DNA from: Sapria himalayana
Taxonomy: Eukaryota; Streptophyta; Magnoliopsida; Malpighiales; Rafflesiaceae
Direction: 5' to 3'
Assembly: GCA_029783825.1 (NCBI GenBank)
Contig: JAREIK010012396.1
Span: 19,801 to 83,800 of the forward strand
DNA length: 64,000 nt
The translations under genes and the position numbers were made by a program. The notes under the pieces were generated by a model, which searched no databases, had not been told where the DNA came from, and worked only from the letters and a program-made list of their open reading frames with translations. Shown here piece by piece: positions 50,602 through 61,520 of the stretch. Position 1 is the stretch's first letter, and every line of letters starts with the position of its first letter.

Positions 50602-51045
50602 GATTGAGGGAGTTGTTTCGGGCAATGTCAGTGAACTATCATTCTGAATTTTTATCAAGAAATATGCAAAGACATGTCTTCTTGCCTAAAACTGAAATTA
50701 ATTATATGAAAGTTGAAGATCCAGGAAGTGGTGATGATGGTGATGCAGAAAAATCAACTTTGGGATTCACCAACTTTGTCTCTCTTAATAATGCCTCTGA
50801 TGAGTTATTTGATGTTCTTGATACCATTGAGTTCTTTGATCCTGACCATCTGGATAATGGATGGTCTTCTGAGGTGAACCCTGATCTTCATGCTCATGTA
50901 CTCCAAAAATACTTTTTTACAAACTTTCAGAAGTTCTTGTTAAACACAATCTCATTTTTCTAAATATGATGTCTTGTTTTGCAGAATATCAAACAATCAA
51001 AGTTATCTTCCAAAACTATCATCAAGAAGCTCCATGATTTTGATG
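50602..51045 (+). pseudogene. EDR2-like protein pseudogene, inter-domain exons
   Basis: The first exon (50,602-50,897) follows an AG and reads LRELFRAMSVNYHSEFLS, continues through an acidic linker (EDPGSGDDGDAEKS), then LNNASDELFDV and NGWSSEVNPDLHAH before a GT. The second (50,985-51,045) lies between AG and GT and gives KLSSKTIIKKLHDFD. Both match the segment between START and DUF1336 in EDR2-like proteins, and both are open. The DUF1336 domain does not follow. Within about 850 bp the sequence turns into a TPP2 fragment, so the gene copy was cut here. Confidence 0.82.
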
Positions 51046-51199
51046 GTTAGACCCATTTTTTCAGCTATTTAATATTTTCCATGATCTTCTATACTTATTG
51101 ATATATTTTATATATATATATATATATTAGATGAGTGATTAAATGTGATTTAACAAGTTTATAAGTAGTTGATAAATAATATATTCATTTTGCACACTA

Positions 51200-51560
51200 C
51201 CATAACACACTACATGCAATCATTGCCCACACCGCCTCACAAAGCATGCCACACTATATGCATATAACTGCCCACTACCTTTCCACACACACATCCATTG
51301 TGCACACTATCACATGGCACATGCCACAATGACACCTTATTTGTGTCACACTACATACACATTAACACTACTGCACACATGCACATGGTGCATTCTAGAC
51401 TGCCACTAGCACATGGAAAAGTTCCACGTGGTGCATGCTAGACTTCCACATGATGTGTCACCCTATTATTGCATGCTAGATTTCCATAAGATGTGTCACC
51501 CTATTATTGCATGCCAGACTGCTACATAATGTGTTACCCTATTATTACACGCTCACACCT
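51200..51560. repeat. CACATG-rich minisatellite
   Basis: The sequence has many CACACTAC, CACATGG and CATGC words. Toward its end (about 51,455-51,545) a unit of roughly 38 bp containing TGTGTCACCCTATTATTGCA repeats about three times with drift. Confidence 0.75.
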
Positions 51561-51895
51561 CTTCGTTTGATTTCATGTTAAAAGTAAACTCATATAAAAC
51601 TCATACAAACTCATTATCATAAATGTGTAATTAGAAATTTAAAAAATATAAACGCTAACAATATGAAAGGCAATATTTATAAACTACCATTTTTTTCTAG
51701 TTTTGCTTCTTTTGAAGTTTCGCATCATATATCTTAAAGTGCATTGCTTTTTTAAAGCTTTTTATTGTGATCCATAGAATAGATATAGCAATTAGCTACG
51801 AATGTTCTTTGTTTCTTGATTATTAGTGCCTAGTTTTCCTACAGATGGACATCATTGGGTTGTGTTGTGATGTGATTTGAATTACACTTTCAGGG

Positions 51896-52890
51896 AGAAA
51901 AGAAAATTTGTAATAATTAGCAAGCTAGATGTTTGTACATTTGCTCTTAATATTATGACGAAGAAAATACTCTAATCATCATAACTGATTCCTCTGCTCA
52001 TGGTACACATGTTGCTCCTATTGCTGTTGCTTTCCACTCATAGATATCACACTTGTCTGCTCATGGTACACATGTTGCTCCTATTGCTGTTGCTTTCCAC
52101 TCATAGATATCACACTTGTCTGCTGCTATTGGTTTATTCCTTCATGGTGTTTTTACATTTTTATCTCACTCTTCAATTTAAGGAGTAGTTGCTCAATGGA
52201 GTTGCACCTGAAGCACAAAAAGTATCATGCAAGATTGGAGACTCATGCTTGGGGTCAATGTAAATATTGACACAGTCCATGATAGCTATAGTGGAGGTCA
52301 AATATTTTTATTAGTCACTCATATTTACTCTAGATAATTCACATGGTGAAAACACTTACTTTTATGCAGCATAAATGTGATTTCATCAATATGAGCTATG
52401 GAGAGCCCACTTTAGTTCTAGGTTATAGTCATTTTGTTGATTATGTTATTGAAGTATGAGCTATAGCTATTAACAATTGAAGCTGGATACAAGTTGAGCA
52501 GAGGGCCAATGGTTGATGGTGATGTTGGGGTCAGCATAAGTGCTCATAGTGGTGTCATGGCTCCAGTGCCCAGATGGACTCTCCAAAAGTACATGCTGAT
52601 GAATGGAACATCAATGGCCTCCCCATCTACTTGAGGAGGAATTGCATAACTCATTAGTGCACTGAAGCTATGTGCTTTTTAATTTTATATTTTTTTTATC
52701 TTGATGTGTTATCTGTGTAGACAATGATGGTGTTCTCTGCTCAACATTGTGTAGACCGTAAGTATTCTTGTGAGTCACTATATTGTAAGGAAGGCATTAG
52801 AAAATATATCAATTCCTATTTCTGAGTTGCCTACTGATAAACTATCTACAAGCCATGGGGTCTTTGAAGTTAACGAGTTATATTTCAATT
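51896..52890 (+). pseudogene. TPP2 (tripeptidyl-peptidase II) catalytic-domain pseudogene
   Basis: TPP2 is a giant subtilisin-family exopeptidase acting downstream of the proteasome. The piece spans catalytic His to Ser. It reads FREKRKFVIISKLDVCTFAL, a shift, TDSSAHGTHVA (His motif), LLNGVAPEAQKVSCKIGD (from 52,182, after an AG), GT near 52,297, then AG and HKCDFINMSYGEPT (from 52,380). Further on are [37 protein letters not shown] (Ser motif, about 52,580-52,640) and VRKALENISIPISELPTDKL (about 52,780-52,845). Retained intron positions indicate a genomic copy. Stops, shifts and a duplicated His segment disable it. The Asp of the triad and the large C-terminal part are absent. Confidence 0.86.
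51993..52118 (+). repeat. 63-bp tandem duplication in the TPP2 fragment
   Basis: Two adjacent copies, starting at 51,993 and 52,056, repeat the segment encoding SAHGTHVAPIAVAFHS. Because 63 bp is 21 codons, the frame is preserved, but each copy contains a TAG. The copies look identical by eye, so the duplication seems young relative to the pseudogene's other lesions. Confidence 0.9.
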
Positions 52891-52929
52891 TATATGCCTT
52901 TGTTCTTTAGAATCTTATCCTGACACGAG

Positions 52930-53450
52930 CTACCTTCACTATTTTGATTGGAATCTCATTCCTCTTCTACCTCTTTTGTTATCCACCTGCAACATCTCCT
53001 TTTTTGCTCCCTTTACCTTTCTTTCTCTTGCGTGCTTTCAAAGCCCAAGAACTACCGACACCCTTGTATTGGTTTTCAATTTCATTTCTTATTCCATCTG
53101 CATCAATCATGCCTTGCAGATTCAACCAAGATCCCATCTTCATTCACATAATCAATGATATTGTCATCATCTTTTGGGAACAAAAATCTTGTGATGGGAT
53201 ACAAGTGGGTTGATATATATATTGGGCTTGCATGATCTTTACCTCCAATGCTCCTGCTGCCAAACTATTTTTGGGCAAATAGCCAAGCTAATGTACTAGA
53301 CTGCATTAAAGGAGAGATGTTTCAACCTGATGATCCTAAAGGATTTGCTTCTCAAATATATAATTTCATGAAGTCTAGCTTCGACATCATTCATGATGCT
53401 ATTGTTAAGGATGATACTACTAAAAAATGGTTCCTAAACTAGAAACTAAA
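52930..53450. other. Possible further captured gene fragments, not recognised
   Basis: On +, 53,248-53,442 is open and protein-like, with NVLDCIKGEMFQPDDPKGFA and IYNFMKSSFDIIHDAIVKDD. On the minus strand, about 53,210-52,990 reads WLNLQGMIDADGI and a Lys-rich ALKARKRKKGKGSKKGD. Both have amino acid composition more like real proteins than the A+T-rich surroundings, but I cannot assign a family. Confidence 0.35.
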
Positions 53451-54439
53451 ACAAACCCTAGCAAGGTGGCAGATGAAGTGCATGGTGATGATTCCAAAGA
53501 TGAACTATAACTTAATAATGTATTTGAATCATTTGATTTTGTATTTGATCATTTTGAGGATGTGTTTTCTGCACTAGTACTGTTTCAGTGAGCTACCAAG
53601 TTATATATAAGTTAGTGTTTAATTCACGAGCTAGAAATTGCGAATCCACTTTCTAAAACTCGTTACAAGTACCGGTCATAGCAACGAAAGATTATATTTT
53701 CAATTCCCTTGTGAAATTACGAATCCACTTTCTATTATTATTAAAATGTTTAAATTGCTTTACACTTGCATTAAACATGTGACATGTTGATATTTTGCAT
53801 AGTTATACATGTCCATCCGTGCATATAAGCATGGTTAAGGATCATAGATAGTAGAGAACAAATGCATTAGGGATTGATGTGAGTTGGTGTGATTTTATGT
53901 TTGATTGTATTGTATGACTGTATTTTTGCTTTATTATATAAGAAATGTGTTTTAATGAGAGAGATGTGATTGAATTATAACATAACAAGCTCAGATTCAT
54001 ATCTTACAAAGGTGAGTCTGCCCAACGAATCTGAGATGTGATCAAAGTCGTTTGCATAGAGAAATTTGTCGCAACAGAAAGATGGTGACTAGATGAGCTG
54101 GGGGAGAGAAAGAAACATCAATTTCATAGATAGATTATAGTTTATACATTTTCTATACATATATTGATGAAGAAGAAAAGATGACCAATCCAATTTATTG
54201 TGTGATAGAGCGACAGGAAAAAGAATGTTACAAAAAAGCAGAAACATATATAACTATGTTATGTTTTTGTTTTAACTATGTAACATATTGAATAACAATA
54301 ATTTATTAACTATTTTTAATTTTTGTAAATTATAAATTATGGTTTATATTATATTTTTTTATTCAATTTAAAATAAAAATTTTAAATAATATGTAATCAA
54401 ATTTTTTGGAAAAAAAATATATATATAAATAGTTTTTAA
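53451..54439. other. A+T-rich interior, no gene recognised
   Basis: About 1 kb with a repeated word TTACGAATCCACTTTCTA-like (near 53,639 and 53,709) and no coding signal. Confidence 0.5.
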
Positions 54440-54727
54440 ATTAAAATAGCGAGAGATATTTTCCCCGCTAATTTAGAAAGGGAAGTTGTTGTAACTCTTA
54501 ATTACGAACAAAATGAGCAAGGAAAAAAATAAATAGCTGAGAATTTTAGTGATTAAAAGATTAGCTAGGGAATTTTTTTTTTTTTAATAATTTGTGACGA
54601 GCACTTTATATTGAGATAATTTTCATCATTAATCAATCGTTTATCGATCATTAATATATTTTAGCGACGGATAAAGCCAATATAGCTAATGAAATTTTCC
54701 TAGCTATAAAGGCATTTTCATGTCGTG
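54440..54727. repeat. CACTA right end with subterminal palindromes
   Basis: Contains AGCTAGGGAATTT (about 54,564), GCGACGGATAAAGCC (about 54,663) and an interrupted palindrome TATAGCTA...TAGCTATA (54,681-54,708), echoing the left-end motifs. The terminus TTTTCATGTCGTG (54,715-54,727) is the inverse of CACGACATGAAAA. Confidence 0.6.
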
Positions 54728-57700
54728 TGAGGAGAATAAGAAGAATAAGTAGAATAAAAAGAATTAGAAAACATAGAAGAATATGAAGAATATGAAAAAA
54801 AAAAAGAAGAATTGGAAGAATAAGAAGAAGAAGAATAATAATAATAATAAGATTAAAAAGAATAAGAATAATCAAAAAACAAAGAAGAATAAGATAAATA
54901 AGAAAATAAGTATAAGAGGAATACGAAAAATAAGAAAATTAAGAATAAGAAGAATAAAATGAATAAGATGAATAAAAAGAATAAGATGGATAAAAAGAAT
55001 AAGAAATATAATAAAAATTAGTAGAAAAATAAGAATAAATAAAATAATAGAATAAAAAGAATAAGAAGAATAAGAAGACTAAGAAGAATAAAAAATATAA
55101 GAAGAATATGAAGAATAAGATTAATAAGAAGAATAAGAAGAATACGAAGAATAAGAAGAAAAAGAAGAAAAGGAAAATAAGAAGAATAAGAAGAATAAGA
55201 AGAATAATAAGAATATTAAAAATAACAAGAATAAGAACAATAAGAAGAATAAAAATAATGAGAATAATAAGAAGAATAACAAAAATAAGAAAAATAAAAA
55301 AATAAGAAAAATATGAAGAATAAAAATTATAAGAAGAATAAAAAGAATAAATAGAATAAATAGAATAAATAGAATAATAAGAGTTAGCAGGATAAGAAGA
55401 ATAAAAAGAATAGGAAGAATAAGAAGAATAATAAGAATAAGAAGAATAATAAGAATAAGAAGAATAGAGGAATAAGAAGAATAAGAAGAATAAGAAGAAT
55501 AAGAAGAATAAGAAGAATATGATGAATATGATATTTAGAATAATAAGTAGAATAAGATGAATAAGAAGAATAAGAAGAATAATAAAAATAATAAGAATAA
55601 AAACAAAAATAAGAAAAAGAAGAATAAGAAGAATAAGAAGATTAAGAAGAATAAAAAGAATAAGAAGAATAAGAAAAATGAGAAGAATAAGAATAATAAG
55701 AATAATACGAAAAATAAGAAGAATGAAAAAAATAAGAAGAATAAGAATAAAAAGAAGAATATGAAGAATAAGAAGAATAAGAAGCATAAAAAGAAAAAGA
55801 AGATTAATAAGTAAAAGGAATAATAAGAATTACAAGAATAATACGAAAAAGAATAATAAGATGAATAAAAAAAATAAGATGAATAAGAAGAATAAGAAGT
55901 ATAAGAAGAATAAGAAGTATAAGAAGAATAAGAAGTATAAGAAGAATAAAATGAATAATAAGAGTAAGAAGACTGAGAGGAATAAGAAGAAAAAGAAAAA
56001 TGAGAAGAATAAGAAGAATAAGAAAAATAATAAGAATAAGAAGAATAAAAAAAGAAGAATACAAAGAATAAGAAGAATATGATGAATAAGAAGAATAAAA
56101 AGAAAATAAACAATAAGATGAATAAGAAGCATAAAAAGAATAAAAAGATAAAGAATTATAAAAAGATTAATAAGAATTACATGAATAACTCGAAAAAGAA
56201 TAATAAGATGAAGAAGAAAATAATAAGAATAAAAAGAATAAGAATAATAAGAAAAATAAGAAGAATAAAAGAATAATAAAAATAAGGAGAATAAGAAGAA
56301 TAAAAAGAATAGAAGAATAAGAAGAATAAGAAGAAAAAAAGAATAAGAAGAAAAAAAGAATAAGAAGAATAAGAAGAATAAGAAGAATAAAAAGAATAAG
56401 AAGAATAAGAAGAATAAGAAGAATAAGTAGAATAAGAAGAATAAGAAGAATGAGAAGAATAAGAAGTATAAGAAAAATATAAAGAATAAGAATAATGTGA
56501 AAATAAAATGAATAAGAAGAATATTAAGAATAAGTAAAATATTAAGAATAAAAACAATAAGTAAAATAAGAAGAATAATAATAAAAGGAAGAATAAGAAG
56601 AATAAAAAGAATAAGAAGAATAATTAGAAAAAGAAGAATAATTACAATGTGAAGATTAAGAAGAATAAAAATGATATGAAGATAAGAATATCAAGAATAA
56701 AAAGAATAAGATGAAATATAAGAATAAGAAAAATAAGAAGAATGAGATGAATAAGAAGAATAAGAAGATAAAGATGAATCCGAAGAATAATAAAAATAAG
56801 CAGAATAACAAGAATAACAAAATAAAATAAATAAAAAGAATAAGCAGAATAAGAATAAGAAGAATCAGCATAATAAGAATAATAAGTTGAATAAGAAGAA
56901 TAAGAAGAATAAGAAAAATAATGAGAATAAGGAAAATGATAAGAATAACTTTAATAAGTAGATTAAAAAGAATAGAAGAAAAGAAGAATAAAAAAAATAA
57001 AAAAAAATAAGATAAATAAGAAGAAATAAAAGTATAAGAAGAATAAGAATAATAAGAAAAAAACAAGAATAAGAAGAATAATTAGAAATAAGAAGAATAA
57101 TAAGTATAAGAAGAAAAAGAAGAATATGAAGAATAGATGAATAAGAAGAATAAAAGAATAAGAAGAAAACATGAATAACTCGAAAAAGAAGAATAAGAAT
57201 AATAAATAAAAAATAAGAATAAAAGAAGAATAATAATAAGTAGAATAAAGTAATAAGAAGAATAAGAATAAAAAAAGATAAGTTGAATAAGAAGATAAAA
57301 GAATAAGAAGAATAAGAAGAATAAGAAGAATAATAAGAATTAGAAGAATTACATGAATAATCTAAATAAGAAGATTAAGAAGAATTACAAGAATAATCTA
57401 AATAGAAGAATAAGAGAACAATAAGAATAAAAGAATAAAAAAAATAGAAAAATATGAAGAATAAGTAAAATAAGAAGAATAAGAAGAATAAAAAAGAATA
57501 AGAAGAATAAAAACAATAATAATAAAAAGAAGAAAATAATAAAAGACGATAATAGAATAAGATAATAAAAAGAATTTTAAGAATAAGAAGAATATGAAAT
57601 AATAAAACAGAATAATAAGAATAAGAATAATAAGATAAAAAATGAAGAATATGAATGAATAAGAAGAATAAGAAGAATATGAAGACCCAGAAGAATAAGA

Positions 57701-57837
57701 AGAGTAGAATATAAAAAAAATATGAATAAAAATAAGAAAGAAAATAAGAAGAATACTAGTATAAGATGAATACAAAGAATAAGAAGAATAAGAATTAGAA
57801 GAATAAGGAGAATAAGAAGAATTAGTTGAATATGAAG
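54728..57837. repeat. AAGAAT-type satellite array, block 9
   Basis: Continuation of the satellite on the far side of the CACTA-like insert, about 3.1 kb. An 18-bp unit (AAGAAGTATAAGAAGAAT) repeats about three times near 55,895-55,950, a higher-order arrangement similar in length to the one near 25,050. Confidence 0.92.
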
Positions 57838-57918
57838 AACTATCTTACCCAAATCTTTAGCCTTTAGCACCATCTTCTCTTTATCCAAAAAACCTGCAAT
57901 CTGTCACGACGGTAGAGA
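57838..57918. other. 81-bp unique-sequence island in the satellite
   Basis: A C/T-rich island bounded abruptly by array on both sides. On the minus strand it reads DKEKMVLKAKDLGKIV. It lacks the LINE 3' signature. It could be a very small insertion or a filler copied during break repair. Its source is unknown. Confidence 0.6.
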
Positions 57919-58447
57919 GAAATGTAAGAATAGTAAGAAATATAAGAAGAATACAAAAAAATAAAATAAAGAATATGAAAAATAAAAAGAATAATAAGAA
58001 TAAGAAGAAGATGAAGAAATAAAAGAATAAGAAGTATAAGAAAATAAGAATATTAACAAGTATAAGAAGAAAAAGAAAAATAATATGAATATGAAGAATA
58101 AGAAGAATTATAAAAATAAGAAGAATAAGAAGAATAAAAAGAATAAGAATAATAAGAAGAATAAGAAGAATATAAACAATAAGTAGAATAAAAAGAATAA
58201 GAAGAATGAGATTAATAAGAAGAATATAAAGAATAAGAAGAATAAAAAGCATAAGAAGAATAAGAAGAATAAGAATAATAAGAATGATAAAAAAAATAAC
58301 AAGTATAATAACAATAAGATGAATACAAAGAATGTGAAGAATGTGAAGAATTAGAAGAATTGAAGAATAAGAAGAATAAGAAAAAAAAGATGATTAAGAA
58401 GAATAAGATTAATTAATAGAATAAAATGAATAAGTAGAATATGTAAT
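57919..58447. repeat. AAGAAT-type satellite array, block 10 (last)
   Basis: The final array block before the LINE fragment I. No array is seen further right. Confidence 0.9.
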
Positions 58448-59593
58448 AACTATAATAATGTAATAACTAAATATAAACCCTTAAGGAAAATCATTCATAG
58501 TTGATATATAAATTGAAAAAGAAGAATGGAGATAGGAAATAGAGATAATGCACTAGATGATTTTAAAAATTATAAGCTTACAAATGGATAAATTATTTAA
58601 AGTAGGGAATCTTGTTAAAACCCAACCTTATCACATAAAAAACAAGAAACAAACAAAAACACTTGATTAAAACTATTGAATTAAAAAATAAAAGAAGGGC
58701 TCAATCAAAATTGGTTAATAATGCATAAATATTTATTCTAGATTATTCTGAGTATAACTAACTCCCCCTCACTAAATATATTAATTAAAATTATAAAAAA
58801 TCATAAATCTTTTTATTAATGATTTTTGAACCTATGGTGGGTATAGAGCAATTAGAAAGCTTCAAAAAAAAGTTAGGATATAAAAATGCTATTTCTAAAA
58901 AAAATTAGTAAAATTTAGGTTATGTGGAATAACTTTGGATATAACTTTAATAGAAGAAAAAGTTCAAATCATTAACCTTAGTTTAGGTTAAAACATCGGT
59001 AGACTTATCTCAATCGTATATGCTAGTAACGTGAGAAATAAAAGAAAAGAGATATGTAAAAAAATGGAGGAAATATCAAATAAGAATTTTCCATGGATAA
59101 TAAGAGGAGACTTCAACACTATAAAGAATTCATCGGAGAAAAAAGAGGTAGACCAATAAATACACAAGCTAGTGATCAATTCAATAAGGTGATAACTAAG
59201 ACCAAATTATTAGAAGAAGACTTCCTAGGCTCAAAATACACATGGAGAAATAACCACAAAAAGAAAGGAGTCATCTAGTCAAGACTAGACAGGAGTCTCC
59301 TCAACTCAAAGTGGATGGACACTTCTGGTAATATAGGCATTAAACACTTTAACAAGACTTGCTCAGATCATAATCCTTAACTTATCACCCCTCAAAAAAA
59401 TGATAGATCATCATTTAATTTTCAAATTATGTGGTGCTTAGACGAAGAATTTTTGGACACGATCAAAGAGTCGCGGAAGTCCCCACTTATAGGTAATACA
59501 ACAAAGAATTTCTCAGGTAAATTATATAGACTAGATCATGTTTATCGAATTGGAACACAAAAAAATTTAAAAACATTATTAAAATCATTGGAG
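58448..59593 (+). mobile_element. L1-type LINE, fragment I, endonuclease region, lacks 3' end
   Basis: 1.15 kb starting in the ORF1/ORF2 junction region and ending abruptly within the linker after the endonuclease. It is clearly of the copy A subfamily: both share KKQETNK-like wording before ORF2 and MWCLDEEFLDT/MWCLHEDFLDM. It is the only L1 piece here with no 3' UTR or signature, so it was cut by a rearrangement or later insertion, not just 5'-truncated. Confidence 0.85.
58740..59593 (+). pseudogene. LINE fragment I ORF2 (endonuclease domain only)
   Basis: Recognisable in order: a broken N-terminus with LMIFEPMV (about 58,812-58,840), WIIRGDFNTIKNSSEKK (about 59,095; the GGDFN site as RGDFN), RGRPINTQASDQFNKV, LLEEDFLGSKYTW, RLDRSLLNSKW (about 59,285), and HFNKTCSDHNP (about 59,345), the His/Asp end motif. 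The linker start MWCLDEEFLDT follows (59,429), then the match to copy A ends near 59,593. Frameshifts and stops separate the parts. No reverse transcriptase remains. Confidence 0.82.
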
Positions 59594-60230
59594 ATGCTCT
59601 TAGTCCTCTACTGTCTGCCTCTCTCTCTCTCTCTCTCTCGACATAGATTACATCAAAACCTAATAAAAGAGTAAGTGAGAATTTCTTCAGTCATGAGTTT
59701 CTTTTTGATTTGAGGTACGCTTTCAACCCAAACTCTTCATCTATTATCTTAATGTAAGAGTGTGTTTTGAGTTTGTGGTTTGTTATTTCAAAATTCTTCT
59801 TCTACCCTAACTGTTACCACAATTATATAAATTTCAAAATTAAATAATAGATCTTTGTGTATGTATGATATCATGTATAGTGAAGTTATTACCACAATTA
59901 TATAAATTTCTATAGATCCTTCTTATGAACGCATTATTATTCTAGATGTTCGTGGTAAATCATTACAAGTACAAAATTCATTTATCACTATGGTATGCTT
60001 GGATTGCTTATATACAATGATGTGTATATATACTTCATGCATGTGTGATATATTACGTTCTCATTGTGTGGATGTTGATGTTGCACAGTAGGTATGCAGA
60101 CATGATATACATGTTTTTTGCCACTCAGACAATCTTGTGGTTTTGGATGTTAATCACAAAATGGATGTTTGTGTTTGTGGTGAGCAGTGTGTATATAACA
60201 ACTTATTTAATATTTAGATAATAATTTATG
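59594..60230. other. A+T-rich junction region with short CT repeat
   Basis: A CT run (about 59,610-59,640) lies just after the LINE break. A 20-bp direct repeat containing ACCACAATTATATAAATTTC occurs near 59,816 and 59,892. No gene is recognised. Confidence 0.6.
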
Positions 60231-60234
60231 TAAA

Positions 60235-61178
60235 TATGATGATCCCAAGATTAATAACACATAAATATATATAAGTATATTTTACTATATGTATAACTAT
60301 AAAATAGTATTCATAACTATATATTAATATAATAACATATATTTAATTTACATACATACATACATATAATACTATATATAAATGTATTTGACAATATGTA
60401 TATCAACATATAACTATATATAAATGTATTTATCTACATCTTTGCCTATACATAACTATATGTCTAAATTTATATAATTACATGAAAATCTTTATATAAC
60501 TACATCTACAACATGCATAACTACATTTATAACTATATGTATGACTGTGTGCAATCACACATGTAACTATAATTATAATTAAAACTTATAACAACATATA
60601 TATAACTATATGTTTAACTATATAGGTATACCTATTTATAAATATATCTATAACTAGATAAAACACTTTATAATATATTTAACTATATTTGTAACTATGC
60701 AAACTATTTTTATAACTATATTTATAACTATATGTATAACTATTTTTCTAACTATATTTAACTATATATAACTATTTTTTTAACTATATAATAATTTATA
60801 ACTATATGTATAATTCTATATAACTATATTTCTAACAAAATATACTATATTTATAATAATATATAACTATATATAATTGTATTTTACAATATGTATAACA
60901 ATAAAAATGGTATATATAACTATATTTTAACTACAAACATATTTATAACTATATGTATAAGTAAACATAATTATATATAACTCTATTTATAACAAACTAT
61001 ACTATAGGATAAGAACATGTAATTATAATTAATTGTTTTTTACTATATGCATAACAATAAAAACATTATACATAACTATATTTAAATATATAATTAACAA
61101 CATATATTTAATATATAGATTATATATATATATTATATATAATTATATATAATTATATATAACTCTATTTAATATATG
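60235..61178. repeat. TATAACTATA tandem/minisatellite region
   Basis: About 0.9 kb of irregular repeats built on TATAACTATA with TATG and TTTA variants, ending in a TATATA-rich stretch. It differs completely from the AAGAAT satellite. Confidence 0.85.
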
Positions 61179-61179
61179 T

Positions 61180-61350
61180 TGTGCCTTGGTGTGATGATAA
61201 ATATGTTCATCCAAGGGTGTTAGGTCTCGGGTTCGAGGTTTATAAGATAACTTTTCTAAATCTTGGAGATAAGATTGTTAATATATTGAATTCTCTCAGA
61301 CTCCATACTAAGCCAGAGCCTTGTGTAGTGTGTATGACCTTTATTTAGTT
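61180..61350 (+). mobile_element. Probable tRNA-derived SINE
   Basis: The segment opens with CCTTGGTGTGATGATAAAT, a decayed A-box-like part, and has GGGTTCGAGGTT (61,229-61,240), close to the B box of RNA polymerase III promoters. Downstream, GAGATAAGATTGTTAATAT, then CAGACTCCATACTAAGCC and AGAGCCTTGTGTAGTGTG, resemble the conserved 3' body of plant SINEs of the Au/TS type (GTAAGGCTG..., CCCCGC...GGGAGC...GTGCACTGGG). The length of about 170 bp fits. The assignment is from memory of the consensus and the copy is decayed. Confidence 0.5.
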
Positions 61351-61520
61351 TTGTCTGGTAAGTTTTTTTACTTTTTTTTCAGAAAAAACTATGACCATAA
61401 AAAATTAATTTCTTTGGTGCATGGAAGCTTTTCACCATGCCAAATTGGATGGCATACTAGTAATCAGATCTCTCGTCAGCAAAAAAGAAAATTGAGAAGT
61501 ATTGCTCTGTCCAGCAAATG
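61351..61520 (+). other. Small open frame of unknown origin
   Basis: Next to the SINE, a frame ending at 61,521 reads HKKLISLVHGSFSPCQIGW and SRQQKRKLRSIALSSK, preceded by TTTTTTTTCAG (an acceptor-like site at about 61,372-61,382). It might be the last exon of a gene fragment or chance. I do not recognise it. Confidence 0.25.

Larger units (their letters stand above)
43409..54727. mobile_element. CACTA-like DNA transposon carrying gene fragments (non-autonomous)
   Basis: An 11.3-kb block of non-satellite DNA interrupts the array cleanly on both sides. The left edge starts CACTATACCAAA. The right edge, read inward on the other strand, is CACGACATGAAAA, 11 of 13 matches to the usual plant CACTA end CACTACAAGAAAA. 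Subterminal TAGCTAGGAAA palindromes occur near both ends, also usual for CACTA elements. I see no transposase. The interior holds EDR2-like, NUP93 and TPP2 pieces. Weak points: the two ends match each other only partly and the 3-bp flanks (AAA left, TGA right) do not match, so terminal decay or a composite origin is possible. Confidence 0.6.

Noticed and set aside
45628..51045. Functional EDR2-like gene with a long intron
   Set aside because: In-frame stops occur in the PH and START exons, there are frameshifts, and the DUF1336 domain is missing.
43409..54730. Helitron or Mutator-like element as the carrier of the gene fragments
   Set aside because: A CACTA-type start and end with subterminal palindromes are visible, whereas no TC...CTRR end with hairpin or 9-bp duplication with long terminal repeats was seen. 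Not fully excluded.
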